A program made the position numbers and the translations under genes. A model generated the notes under the pieces. It did no database searches. It was not told the DNA's origin and saw only the letters and a list, made by a program, of their open reading frames with translations. DNA of 55,863 bases, taken from the NCBI GenBank assembly GCA_040757775.1, contig JBFLWQ010000023.1, positions 1 to 55,863 on the forward strand, given 5' to 3'. Numbering within the stretch: the stretch's first letter is position 1; each line of letters begins with the position of its first letter. Source of the DNA: Thermodesulfobacteriota bacterium. GTDB taxonomy: Bacteria; Desulfobacterota; UBA8473. Positions 40,935-49,520 of this stretch are shown piece by piece.

Positions 40935-42062
40935 ATGGCGGCATTAGAGGAGTTAACAGATTTATCGAAGGCTATTGAAAATACTTCTGTCTCTAAGTGG
41001 AAAGCACAGGGTAAGCCTATAGTTGGATATTTTTGTTCTTACGTGCCTGAGGAGATTATTCATGCAGCAGGTATCTTACCTTACCGTATCAAAGCAAGAG
41101 GATGTACTAAAACTACTGCGGCAGATACCTATTTATCCTCTGCAATGAACTGTTCGTTTACCCGGAGCTGTCTGGATCTAGCGCTTGAGGGGGAGTATGG
41201 ATTTCTCGATGGGGTGGTATCCATGAACAGTTGTGAGCACATTCGGCGGGCGCATGATGTCTGGAAGCGTAAGATAGATATTCCCTATTTTCATTTTCTC
41301 AGTGTTCCACATAAGACTGATGAAGACGCAGTGGAATGGTATAGAGATGAGCTTCATAAGTTCAAAAAAAGTCTGGAGAGCGCCTTCAATGTTGTTATTA
41401 CAGATGAAGCACTTGCGGATTCGATAAAGGTCTACAATGAGACACGGGATCTTCTCAAGAAGCTATACGGATTGCGTCGAGGTGATTCTCCTTCTATAAC
41501 TGGTTCGGAAACCCTTGACGTTGTTGTGGCTGCCACTTCGGTTCGTAAGGAGGACTATAATGGGTTAATAAAGAGGCTGCTGGAAGAACTCAGTATTCGT
41601 AAGGGTGTCCCTAACCATAGATCAAGGTTGATGGTTATAGGGAGTGTAGTTGATGATCCTTCATATATAAAGCTTATTGAGGACCTTGGTAGTGTTGTGG
41701 TTGCTGATAACCTGTGCTTTGGCAGCAGGTATTTTTGGGAACCCGTTGACACTGGTAGTGATCCACTCGAGTCTTTGGCCCGCTCGTATCTGAGGCGTCC
41801 TGTATGTCCCCGTATGGCTGACGAGATTGTTAAGCTCTATACTTATACGCGTGACATGGCAGAGGAATTTCGTGTTGATGGTGTTATCATGGAGAGGATT
41901 CGCTGTTGTGATCTCTGGGGTGGAGCGACACTTCTTTTGGAAAGGAGACTGGGGGAGGACGGTATTCCTTTCTTGGTTATTGATCGCGAGTATGCAATGA
42001 GTGGAATGGGACAGATTAACACAAGGGTAGCAGCATTCTTGGAAATTATAGGGAGGGACTAA
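40935..42062 (+). CDS. 2-hydroxyacyl-CoA dehydratase (HGD-D) family subunit, type D, copy 1
   Basis: 375 residues from ATG 40935, six bases after GGAGGG; an in-frame ATG at 40920 precedes the ribosome-binding site and was rejected. Family marks: IVGYFCSYVPEEIIHAAGILPYRI, MNCSFTRSCLDLA, VVSMNSCEHIRRAHDVW, VVADNLCFGSRYFWE, and RIRCCDLWGG near the end. The conserved cysteines are candidates for ligating a [4Fe-4S] cluster at the active site, as in 2-hydroxyglutaryl-CoA dehydratase and ATP-dependent benzoyl-CoA reductase. Clearly paralogous to the gene at 48381. Pairs with the next gene, one base away. Reaction (dehydration versus ring or enoyl reduction) cannot be told. Confidence 0.85.
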   Translation: MAALEELTDLSKAIENTSVSKWKAQGKPIVGYFCSYVPEEIIHAAGILPYRIKARGCTKTTAADTYLSSAMNCSFTRSCLDLALEGEYGFLDGVVSMNSCEHIRRAHDVWKRKIDIPYFHFLSVPHKTDEDAVEWYRDELHKFKKSLESAFNVVITDEALADSIKVYNETRDLLKKLYGLRRGDSPSITGSETLDVVVAATSVRKEDYNGLIKRLLEELSIRKGVPNHRSRLMVIGSVVDDPSYIKLIEDLGSVVVADNLCFGSRYFWEPVDTGSDPLESLARSYLRRPVCPRMADEIVKLYTYTRDMAEEFRVDGVIMERIRCCDLWGGATLLLERRLGEDGIPFLVIDREYAMSGMGQINTRVAAFLEIIGRD

Positions 42063-42063
42063 G

Positions 42064-43323
42064 ATGGGAGAAAAGAACATACGTGAAATAGAGAAGATCC
42101 ATAAAAACATGCAAGGGATGCTAGCGCATGTTGGGAAGAAATATCCTGAACAGAAATGGATGTACGAACCAATCGTAAAGTGTATTGAGCTTCTATATGA
42201 AGACTTGTTAAAAAACAAACCGGTAGCATGGTACTTCTTTCTTCTGACCCCGGAGTTGTTCCGTGCCATGGATATAGCCCCCTTCTCGGGGGAAGTTATA
42301 GGCTCGGTAATGGCGTCATATCCCGAAGGGGTCGTTAAATATGTTAATATTGCTGAAAAATGGGTTCCAGAGACCCTCTGTACCATAAACAAGTACACCC
42401 TTGGGGCTGCATTGTCTGGAGATTTTCCTGCTCCGGATATGCTCATCCATACGACAGCCCATCCCTGCGATTCTGCTAGTATCGTATATCCGGTTGTTTC
42501 TGATTATTTGCAGGTGCCTCAGTTCAGTTTGGATACACCTTACGGGGATGATGAGAGGAGCTACAAATATTATTCTCGTCAATTTTTAAAGTTGATCTCT
42601 TTTCTGGAAGAGCGCACAGGGCGGAAGTTAGACTTTGACAGGCTAAGGGAGGCAGTGGAATATTCTAACCAGGCGCAGGAGTATATGTTAAAGATCAATG
42701 AGCTCAGAAAAATAGTGCCCTGTCCTTGTCCCAGCCGTTCTTCTGCCACTGCCTTATCAGCGATTATGGGACTGGCCGGGACGCCCTTCCTGGTCGACTG
42801 GTACAAGAAGCAGTATGAAATGGTCTCTGAGAGGGTAGAGAAAAAGGAGGGAGTCGTTCCTGATGAGAAAATCAGGGTAGCCATGGTCTGGATAACTACC
42901 TTTTTCGACCTGGGAATTCTGGAGTGGATGGAAAAGGAGTATGGAGCCGTAGTTGTAATGGATCTGATATGTACGTGGACCGCTCAGCCCATAGAGGACA
43001 CCTCGAGCCTGTCCAAGATAGTAGATGGTTTGGCGGCCAAGACATTGAGTGCCCCTATGGGAAGACACGGTCGGGGCCCCGTAGAGCCTTTGCTGGAAGA
43101 GGTTGTTGGAATATGCAGGGACTATAAAGCGGATGTAGCCATCTTTGCAGGGCATATTGGTTGCAAGTATGGCTGGGCGTCGGCAAAGCTGGTAAAGGAT
43201 GTGATCCAGGAAGAGGTGGGGATTCCGAGTCTGTTTTTTGATTTTGATGCTTTCGATCCCAGGGTAGCGTCATCGGAGACGATTAAGTCTAAAATTGGGG
43301 AGTTTTTCGAGACGTATCTGTAA
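42064..43323 (+). CDS. 2-hydroxyacyl-CoA dehydratase (HGD-D) family subunit, type A, copy 1
   Basis: 419 residues. Family segments: PVAWYFFLLTPELFRAMDIAPFSGE, the cysteine regions ETLCTINKYTLGAALSG, TTAHPCDSAS and AGHIGCKYGWAS, and a C-terminal GIPSLFFDFDAFDPRVAS. Three conserved cysteines are compatible with cluster ligation. Paralogous to the gene at 47095 (same cysteine positions). Starts one base after the type D copy, so the two probably form a heterodimer like HgdA/HgdB or BcrB/BcrC. Cys720-type runs (IVPCPCPSRSS) are specific to this copy. Confidence 0.82.
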   Translation: MGEKNIREIEKIHKNMQGMLAHVGKKYPEQKWMYEPIVKCIELLYEDLLKNKPVAWYFFLLTPELFRAMDIAPFSGEVIGSVMASYPEGVVKYVNIAEKWVPETLCTINKYTLGAALSGDFPAPDMLIHTTAHPCDSASIVYPVVSDYLQVPQFSLDTPYGDDERSYKYYSRQFLKLISFLEERTGRKLDFDRLREAVEYSNQAQEYMLKINELRKIVPCPCPSRSSATALSAIMGLAGTPFLVDWYKKQYEMVSERVEKKEGVVPDEKIRVAMVWITTFFDLGILEWMEKEYGAVVVMDLICTWTAQPIEDTSSLSKIVDGLAAKTLSAPMGRHGRGPVEPLLEEVVGICRDYKADVAIFAGHIGCKYGWASAKLVKDVIQEEVGIPSLFFDFDAFDPRVASSETIKSKIGEFFETYL

Positions 43324-43371
43324 AGGGTAGGGTATCGCGAATAAATTCTAAAGTGTGAAAACAAAAGGTTT

Positions 43372-43413
43372 TGCCCCAATATGGTCAGGAACAGGATATG
43401 GCGGATTGGGGCA
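43372..43413 (+). repeat. Nine-base-pair hairpin between two dehydratase-like genes
   Basis: TGCCCCAAT (43372-43380) and ATTGGGGCA (43405-43413) are perfect complements around a 24-base loop in the 121-base gap before the third dehydratase-like gene. There is no T run, so it is more likely an RNA stability or processing element than a terminator. Confidence 0.5.
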
Positions 43414-43444
43414 TTTGTTAAGATATTGATTAAGAAACTTAGTC

Positions 43445-44857
43445 TTGAAGGCTATATTAAGGAGGTGGACCATGTACACAGATTTTTTGAAATTATGTGG
43501 GTATGAGGATACAGAACTAAAGAAGCAGATGCCCAGGATAGAAAAGGCATTTGGTATCCTTGGGATAGATGAGGAGGACATAAGCCGGGCAGAAAAACGT
43601 GTTCGGGAGAGCTTTAATGTTGATCTCGAGGGTATACGAAGGCTGCTTCGGGTATGGATGGAGGAGCTTGTATCATTGCCCCTGTGCCGGGAGGAGTATA
43701 AGAAAGTCATCTATAGTGACTGGCCTTTCCCCGGTGCGATGATGATGGCAGCCCACAGGCTGTCAGAGGATGTGTATATTGGTTCTATAGGAGAAATTAT
43801 GAACGTCGGTATGGGGATGATCTTTGATAAACTCAGCCCTCTTCTAGAGGCAGGTGAGAAGACCGGGCTGGGGGTGGGAGAGGCACACTGTGCCCTATGG
43901 CAAACCCACATAGGCGCTATTGAAAAGGGGATGATACCCATACCTGATTTGATGATATCCTCTGGCTGGTATTGTGATCAGCCTGCGGAGGCTGACCAGC
44001 TTCTGGCTGAACTCTATGGTATTCCTACCGTCTATATGGACGGGGTCCTTGATGGCCAGTGGGGAGAATGGCCTAAAATAAACGAGAGGCTAACCAGATA
44101 CGCAGGACGTCAACTGGAGAAAGTTTTTAAAAAGATCGAAGATGTGACGGGTTGTACGTTTACAGAAGAGGCGCGAAGAGATGGTCGTAGAGACCAGGCA
44201 AAGATTTTTTTCAATTTTAATACACTGGTAGAAACAGTGGGGAAAAGTGATCCCCAGGCTATCAGCCAGGCGGATGTTAACCTTCCGTTTTGGCTGACCG
44301 GTACCCCTATAAGGAAGAGGGAGGAGGCAAATAATGCCTTAACTATATTGATAAGAGAAACGAAAGAACGGGTGGAAAGAGGTGAAGGGGTTGTTGAAAA
44401 GGGTGCTCCCAGAATATACTTTGGACTCCGGATGGCGGTTGATGCCTCTATACTCAAAATGGTCGAAAGTTTGGGACTGGCTATGTCGGTTGTCTTTGTT
44501 GATTGGTTGACCCCCAGGGAACGAACAGAGAAAGGGAATGCCACCGAATATGGTCAAAAAGTTATGGAAGGTTGGTTTAGACGTGGCTGCCTCTATTCAG
44601 CGCAGGGAGCGATCGACTATTTTGCAGAGTACTGTAGAGAATGGAAGGTGGATGGGGCAATACTCTGTTATCCCTATTCATGTCGTCCGTATACTATTCC
44701 TCCTCTGATGTCAAAGAAGACACTTAAGGACAGGCTGGGTATCCCTGTGTTAGTCCTGGAGGGGGATGCCTACGATACCCGCAATTACAGTGCCGGCCAG
44801 TTAAGAACCAGGGTTGAAACATTTGCTGAACTGTTGAAGATGAGGAAGGCTTCTTAA
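43445..44857 (+). CDS. 2-hydroxyacyl-CoA dehydratase (HGD-D) family protein, third type (470 aa)
   Basis: 470 residues, related to but distinct from the other four copies. Cysteine regions: GEAHCALWQTHIGAIEKG, SSGWYCDQPAEAD, and AILCYPYSCRPYTIPP. The C-terminal GIPVLVLEGDAYDTRNYSAGQLRTRVETFAELL matches the family ending (LEGDxxDxRxYS). It is longer than its neighbours, with an N-terminal helical addition of about 80 residues. AAGGAGG precedes the ATG. Followed after 40 bases by the mutase large subunit. It has no second copy in the window, so it may be a partner common to both pairs or a separate enzyme. Confidence 0.8.
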   Translation: MKAILRRWTMYTDFLKLCGYEDTELKKQMPRIEKAFGILGIDEEDISRAEKRVRESFNVDLEGIRRLLRVWMEELVSLPLCREEYKKVIYSDWPFPGAMMMAAHRLSEDVYIGSIGEIMNVGMGMIFDKLSPLLEAGEKTGLGVGEAHCALWQTHIGAIEKGMIPIPDLMISSGWYCDQPAEADQLLAELYGIPTVYMDGVLDGQWGEWPKINERLTRYAGRQLEKVFKKIEDVTGCTFTEEARRDGRRDQAKIFFNFNTLVETVGKSDPQAISQADVNLPFWLTGTPIRKREEANNALTILIRETKERVERGEGVVEKGAPRIYFGLRMAVDASILKMVESLGLAMSVVFVDWLTPRERTEKGNATEYGQKVMEGWFRRGCLYSAQGAIDYFAEYCREWKVDGAILCYPYSCRPYTIPPLMSKKTLKDRLGIPVLVLEGDAYDTRNYSAGQLRTRVETFAELLKMRKAS

Positions 44858-44897
44858 AATTGACAGGACTCTAATTACAGGAATGGGAGTAGACCGG

Positions 44898-46544
44898 ATG
44901 GAAAAGGAAGAATGGACGAAGGGTTACGAAGCCTCTTTGAAGAGATGTCCCGAGAGAAGGAGGGAATTTAAGACACTTTCAGGGATAACGAGGAAACCTA
45001 TTTATACTGCGGAAGACCTGAAAGATTTTGATGGATCCAGAGACTTGGGATTGTCGGGTGAATATCCATACACCAGAGGTATTTATCCTTCCATGTATAG
45101 AGGGAGATTATTTTCAAGCAGATTCCTTGTTGGGATTCAAAGTCCTGAGGCATTCAATATTAGACAGAGACAGATGCTTGAAGCAGGGCAGAACGCTATC
45201 AATTTTGTTCCTTGCAGTTCGTATATTCGTGGTTATGATTCCGATGAAGTCGATCTGGAATTGGTTGGGAGAACAGGTACCCCAGTTGATTCTATGAAAG
45301 ATATGGAGATTGCATTTAACGGTATCCCTTTAGACAGAGTGAGCTTTGCATTTCAAGAGCCTGGCCCGTTCATGTTAATAGCCTCAACATTTGCTATGGC
45401 AGAAAAACAGGGCATACCTCTTTCAAAAATACAGGGAACTACCGGTCAGAGCGATTTTTTATCCCATTATGTTGGTGCTCATCAGCTATTGAGATATAGT
45501 CTGGAAGGACATTTAAGGATACTGGTGGACCATGTAATATTTTGTACGAAGAATGCGCCTAAATGGAATCCTATTAGTATCATAGGCCAGCATTACTCAC
45601 AAACAGGCGCAACGCCGGTTCAGGCTGTGGCATACGCATTGGCAAGCGCCATATTTAGCATTGATACACTTATAAAATCGGGGCTGGATGTGGATGATTT
45701 TGCTCCGAGAGTTTCTTTTGCTTTCGATGTGAGTGGTGATTTATTTGAAGAGGTGGCAAAATTTAGAGCAGTCAGAAGGATGTGGGCTAAGATAATGAAG
45801 GACAGGTTTCATGCCCGAAATCCGAAGTCCTGGTTAATGAGGTTTCACGCCCAGACGAGTGGTACGGAGTTGGTTCGACAGCAGCCGTTGAACAACGTAA
45901 TTCGTGCATCTCTTCACACACTGGCGGCTGTGCTTGGAGGAGCCCAATCGATCCACACTGATGCCTATGATGAACCCTTGTGGACCCCTACTGAGCAATC
46001 ACAACGAATAGCGGTAATGACACAGAACATCATAGCTGAAGAGAGTGGTGCAGCGGATGTTATTGATCCTCTGGGTGGTTCCTATTATGTTGAATCACTT
46101 ACGAACGAAGTGGAAGATAGAGCCTGGGAATACATCAGAGCAATCGAGGAAATCGGGGGTATGTTTGAGGCTGTAAAGAGTGGATATATTCATAAAGAGA
46201 TCGCAAAATCATCTATTGAATATCAACAGGAAGTTGAAAACGGTGAAAAAGTTGTTGTTGGTTTGAACAAATATCGTATTGAAGAAGAGGAATTGTCCGT
46301 ACCGCAGAATAAGTTAAATTTAGAGGACGTTCAGAGACATATTAACAGGACAAAAAAGATGAAGGAGACAAGGGATCAGAAAAGGGCAAAAGATGCTATT
46401 AAAAGATTACGCAAAGCGGCGCTCGATCCTGAAAAGAACATATTTGAATCTGTAGTGGATGCAGTTAAAAATGATGTTACTAATTCTGAGATTGCTTCTG
46501 AGCTGAGGGATGTTTTTGGATATGGCAGACCCTTACCAATCTGA
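44898..46544 (+). CDS. B12-dependent acyl-CoA mutase, large (substrate) subunit, divergent pocket
   Basis: 548 residues from ATG 44898 (GGGAG eight bases upstream; ATG 44883 has no properly spaced site). Methylmalonyl-CoA mutase TIM-barrel family: GIYPSMYRGR, IIGQHYSQTGATPVQ (the catalytic His of the family), FAPRVSFAFDVSGDLFEEVAKFRAVRRMW, LRFHAQT-like RFHAQTSG, GGAQSIHTDAYDE, and ESGAADVIDPLGGSYYVE. The substrate-contact segments differ strongly: RPWTxRQYAGF is RLFSSRFLVGI, the GLSVAFDLPTxxGYDSD loop is AINFVPCSSYIRGYDSD, and the GTIQNDILKEY strand is GTTGQSDFLSHY. No B12 domain is fused; the next gene supplies it. Substrate unknown. Confidence 0.85.
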   Translation: MEKEEWTKGYEASLKRCPERRREFKTLSGITRKPIYTAEDLKDFDGSRDLGLSGEYPYTRGIYPSMYRGRLFSSRFLVGIQSPEAFNIRQRQMLEAGQNAINFVPCSSYIRGYDSDEVDLELVGRTGTPVDSMKDMEIAFNGIPLDRVSFAFQEPGPFMLIASTFAMAEKQGIPLSKIQGTTGQSDFLSHYVGAHQLLRYSLEGHLRILVDHVIFCTKNAPKWNPISIIGQHYSQTGATPVQAVAYALASAIFSIDTLIKSGLDVDDFAPRVSFAFDVSGDLFEEVAKFRAVRRMWAKIMKDRFHARNPKSWLMRFHAQTSGTELVRQQPLNNVIRASLHTLAAVLGGAQSIHTDAYDEPLWTPTEQSQRIAVMTQNIIAEESGAADVIDPLGGSYYVESLTNEVEDRAWEYIRAIEEIGGMFEAVKSGYIHKEIAKSSIEYQQEVENGEKVVVGLNKYRIEEEELSVPQNKLNLEDVQRHINRTKKMKETRDQKRAKDAIKRLRKAALDPEKNIFESVVDAVKNDVTNSEIASELRDVFGYGRPLPI

Positions 46545-46567
46545 AACATTGAATGGAGATGATAAGC

Positions 46568-46972
46568 ATGAAAAATATAAGAGTCTTGCTGACCAAGATA
46601 GGATTTGACGGGCATGACAGGGGTTTAAGGCTTGTGGCTTCGGCATTGAGAGATGGGGGAATAGAAGTAATTTATACAGGCCCCTGGCAGACGATTGAAC
46701 AGGTTACAGAGACTGCCCTACAGGAGGATGTTGATGTAGTTGGCATAAGCAGTCTGGGGTATGATCATGTATTGATACCGAAGCTGTTAGAGCTTTTTAA
46801 AGAGAAGGAGATGGATAATATACTGGTTATAGTCGGGGGGATAATTGCCCCGGATGAGGTACCCGCCTTAAAGGATGCAGGTGTTGCCGAGGTATTTCAT
46901 CCTGGTACAAAGCTGAGCAGCATTGTTGAATTCGTGAAGGAAAATGTGAGTATAAAGGAAGCCAATGGATAA
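46568..46972 (+). CDS. B12-binding small subunit of the acyl-CoA mutase
   Basis: 134 residues from ATG 46568 (an upstream in-frame ATG at 46553 would add MEMIS). A stand-alone cobalamin-binding Rossmann domain with the base-off/His-on motif GFDGHDRG (Asp14, His16, Gly19), SSLGYDH in place of the usual SILSGAH (SxL retained) and the VVGGIIAPDEVP loop. It holds adenosylcobalamin over the active site of the large subunit encoded 23 bases upstream. Split large/small arrangement matches isobutyryl- and 2-hydroxyisobutyryl-CoA mutases rather than the fused methylmalonyl-CoA mutase. Confidence 0.9.
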   Translation: MKNIRVLLTKIGFDGHDRGLRLVASALRDGGIEVIYTGPWQTIEQVTETALQEDVDVVGISSLGYDHVLIPKLLELFKEKEMDNILVIVGGIIAPDEVPALKDAGVAEVFHPGTKLSSIVEFVKENVSIKEANG

Positions 46973-47094
46973 TTTAGGGCAAGGAGCAAGCGGTACTTAG
47001 AAGCCATCAAAAATAGCCGTCCATTCGATATTGTGGTTCAGTTAATGTATGTCGGTTTAAGACTGTCAACAAAATAAGGAGGCTTAAAAGAGCC

Positions 47095-48357
47095 ATGGAT
47101 ATAGAGAAAATGGTGGAAGAATTTCGGCAGAGATTAGACTATCTGAGGAGCAAGCCCTCACGGGTAAAGAGTAAGGAGCAGTTTGCCCAGATTAAGCTTG
47201 ACTACTTTGAAGAGCTGCGTGATGCCAGGAAGGAGGGTAAGCCCATAGTCTGGGTGGTCTGGTCTGTTCCCTCGGAGCTGATTGTCGCTATGGATTTAGC
47301 TGTTTTTGTACCGGAACAATATTCAATACAGATGTCCACAGTGAGTACTGACCTTACGCTAAATTACATTCAACTTGCTCAGATTCATGGTATGGCGGAG
47401 GAGATTTGCAGACCTCACCAGTCCACTACTGGTATGGCTATAGCCGGTGAGATAACGCCTCCTGATTGTCTGATCAGCTCAACAGTCCCCTGTGACAGCT
47501 ATCTGATGCTGTTCGAGGTCTGCAGCAATATCTACAAGCGACCTGCCTATTATCTTCACATCCCTATGGATACTGGAGAGAAACTGCGTGATGAAGCGAT
47601 TGTAGGCTATTACCAAAAACAGCTTGAAGGGTTAATAGAGTTTTTGGAGAAACACACAAATCGAAAAATGGATTATAGAAGGCTTAAGGAAACGGCCGAG
47701 CTATCACGAAGAACGCATAACTATCATGTCAGGATACAGCAAGAGTTAAGAAAGGTTGTTCCAGCGGCGCTCACCGGGAGGGAGGGGATATCGTTTTTTG
47801 GGATTTTGTACCACTGCCGGGGGCGTCAGGATGCGCTGGAGTACTATGAAACCCTGTATCAAGAGAGAAAGGAAAAAGCAGATAGAAAAGAAGCGCCTCT
47901 TGCCGAGGAAAAATACCGCATCGGCTGGATAGGTGCTCTACCTTATTGGAATTTGACACTGCTCGACTGGATCAAGAAAGAACACAACACAGAGGTTGTC
48001 TTGGATCTTAATAACTTTCTCCCTGAACCGATGATCGAGGAGGATACCGAGCCATTACGGATCATAGCAAAGAGGGTTTTGGGTTATCCTGGTTTAAGAG
48101 TGTGTTGGCCTTATAATACTTGGAGGGAGGAGTTCCTCAATAGCTGTAAAGAGTTTAAACTCGATGCATTCATCATATATAACCACTTCGGCTGCTCTAA
48201 TATAGGGGGCGTATGTGGCCTGATGAGGGATGACCTGAGGAAGCAGATAGGCATTCCCACCTTAATCATGGATGGAGATCCCATAGACCCACGGGTAGTT
48301 TCCATCGAGGAGCAGAAGAGTAAAATCGAAGATTTTCTGGTTACTCTAAAGAAATAA
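47095..48357 (+). CDS. 2-hydroxyacyl-CoA dehydratase (HGD-D) family subunit, type A, copy 2
   Basis: 420 residues, paralogue of the gene at 42064. Corresponding segments: PIVWVVWSVPSELIVAMDLAVFVPEQ, EEICRPHQSTTGMAIAGE, SSTVPCDSYLML, NHFGCSNIGGVCG and IPTLIMDGDPIDPRVVS. Cysteines at the three family positions are kept. AAGGAGG lies upstream with slightly long spacing. The 122-base gap before it holds no gene. It would dimerise with the type D copy 2 that follows. Confidence 0.83.
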   Translation: MDIEKMVEEFRQRLDYLRSKPSRVKSKEQFAQIKLDYFEELRDARKEGKPIVWVVWSVPSELIVAMDLAVFVPEQYSIQMSTVSTDLTLNYIQLAQIHGMAEEICRPHQSTTGMAIAGEITPPDCLISSTVPCDSYLMLFEVCSNIYKRPAYYLHIPMDTGEKLRDEAIVGYYQKQLEGLIEFLEKHTNRKMDYRRLKETAELSRRTHNYHVRIQQELRKVVPAALTGREGISFFGILYHCRGRQDALEYYETLYQERKEKADRKEAPLAEEKYRIGWIGALPYWNLTLLDWIKKEHNTEVVLDLNNFLPEPMIEEDTEPLRIIAKRVLGYPGLRVCWPYNTWREEFLNSCKEFKLDAFIIYNHFGCSNIGGVCGLMRDDLRKQIGIPTLIMDGDPIDPRVVSIEEQKSKIEDFLVTLKK

Positions 48358-48380
48358 AACTATGGTTCAGGAGAGTGCTA

Positions 48381-49493
48381 ATGACTGATAAATTCAGGAA
48401 TATACTTGAGAACAGATATGACGTCATAAAAGAAGAAGGGAAAGAGAAAAAGATTATCGGGTGGGTTTGCAGTTATGTCCCCCAGGAAATAATTTATGCT
48501 GCAGGGATGCTTCCGGTAAGGGTTGTGGGTGCCAGCATGGCAACTCCTAAAGCAGATGCAGTCCTTCACTCTAACGCGTGTTCTTTTATCCGTAGCTACA
48601 TTGAAGAAGGGCGCAAAGGGTGCTACGATTTTCTGGATGGTTTCGTTGCCGCAGATGGCTGTATGCAAACCAGGCGTGCTTATGATATCTGGGCCAACTA
48701 TGTGAGAACTCCCTTTGTTCACATTCTCAATCTGCCAAATTCAATTTCAGAGGTAACACTTGGCTTCTTCAAGAATGAACTGAGCGTATTTAAGGATAGG
48801 CTGGAGCATTTCTTTAATGTGAACATCTCAGAAGAGTCTTTAAATCAGGCTATTGATGTTCACAACAGGACGAGGTCTCTCCTGAAAAAATTATCTCTGC
48901 TGAGAATGGCTGATCCCCCTCCTATCTCAGGGGCAGAGGCTATGGCTGTTTTCATGGCGGGAGTGTTTATTAACAGGGCCCGGTATAATCGGCTTCTGGA
49001 AGAACTCCTGGAGCAGTTGAGTGCCGGACACGCCAAGCAGGTGAAGGATGGAAAGGTGAGGCTTTTACTTATAGGCAGTGAGCTTGACGATTTGGGGTTT
49101 ATCAGGCTTGTTGAGGATTCAGGTGGTGTTGTAGTTGCAGATGACCTGTGCACAGGGACAAGGTATTTCTGGGAGCAGGTGAGTGAAACTAAAGCCCCTT
49201 TGGATGCACTAGGTGAATACTATCTCACCCGCAGTCCCTGTCCTCGTGTATCCCCGGCAGAAGGTAGGCTTAGGCATCTCAGGGAAATGGTAAAGATGTT
49301 TAAGGTCGACGGCGTCATTTTTCAGAAGATTAAGTGGTGTCACATTCATGGTGGGAGCTGTCCTGTAATCAAACAGGATATTGAGGATTTGGGCATCCCA
49401 TTTCTGATGCTGGAGCGGGAATACATTGTGAGTCCGTCCGGTCAGCTGAGTACTCGGTTAGAGGCATTCTGCGAACTCATCAGGGGAATATAA
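48381..49493 (+). CDS. 2-hydroxyacyl-CoA dehydratase (HGD-D) family subunit, type D, copy 2
   Basis: 370 residues from ATG 48381 (AGGAG seven bases upstream; GTG 48375 is too close to it). Paralogue of the gene at 40935: IIGWVCSYVPQEIIYAAGMLPVRVV, SNACSFIRS, VAADGCMQTRRAYDIW, VVADDLCTGTRYFWE and KIKWCHIHGG align segment by segment with conserved cysteines. Last gene of the operon; purC follows on the opposite strand after 27 bases. Confidence 0.85.
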   Translation: MTDKFRNILENRYDVIKEEGKEKKIIGWVCSYVPQEIIYAAGMLPVRVVGASMATPKADAVLHSNACSFIRSYIEEGRKGCYDFLDGFVAADGCMQTRRAYDIWANYVRTPFVHILNLPNSISEVTLGFFKNELSVFKDRLEHFFNVNISEESLNQAIDVHNRTRSLLKKLSLLRMADPPPISGAEAMAVFMAGVFINRARYNRLLEELLEQLSAGHAKQVKDGKVRLLLIGSELDDLGFIRLVEDSGGVVVADDLCTGTRYFWEQVSETKAPLDALGEYYLTRSPCPRVSPAEGRLRHLREMVKMFKVDGVIFQKIKWCHIHGGSCPVIKQDIEDLGIPFLMLEREYIVSPSGQLSTRLEAFCELIRGI

Positions 49494-49520
49494 TAAGTAC
49501 TAAATTCATACCCTTTTATC

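Noticed and set aside
44898-46972. Annotation as methylmalonyl-CoA mutase
   Set aside because: The scaffold matches, but the substrate-contact segments do not, and the split subunit layout differs from the usual fused enzyme; only the general acyl-CoA mutase call is supported.
40935-49493. Calling the HGD-D proteins benzoyl-CoA reductase
   Set aside because: No activator subunits, no ferredoxin and no other benzoyl-CoA pathway genes are in the window; motifs only support the superfamily.
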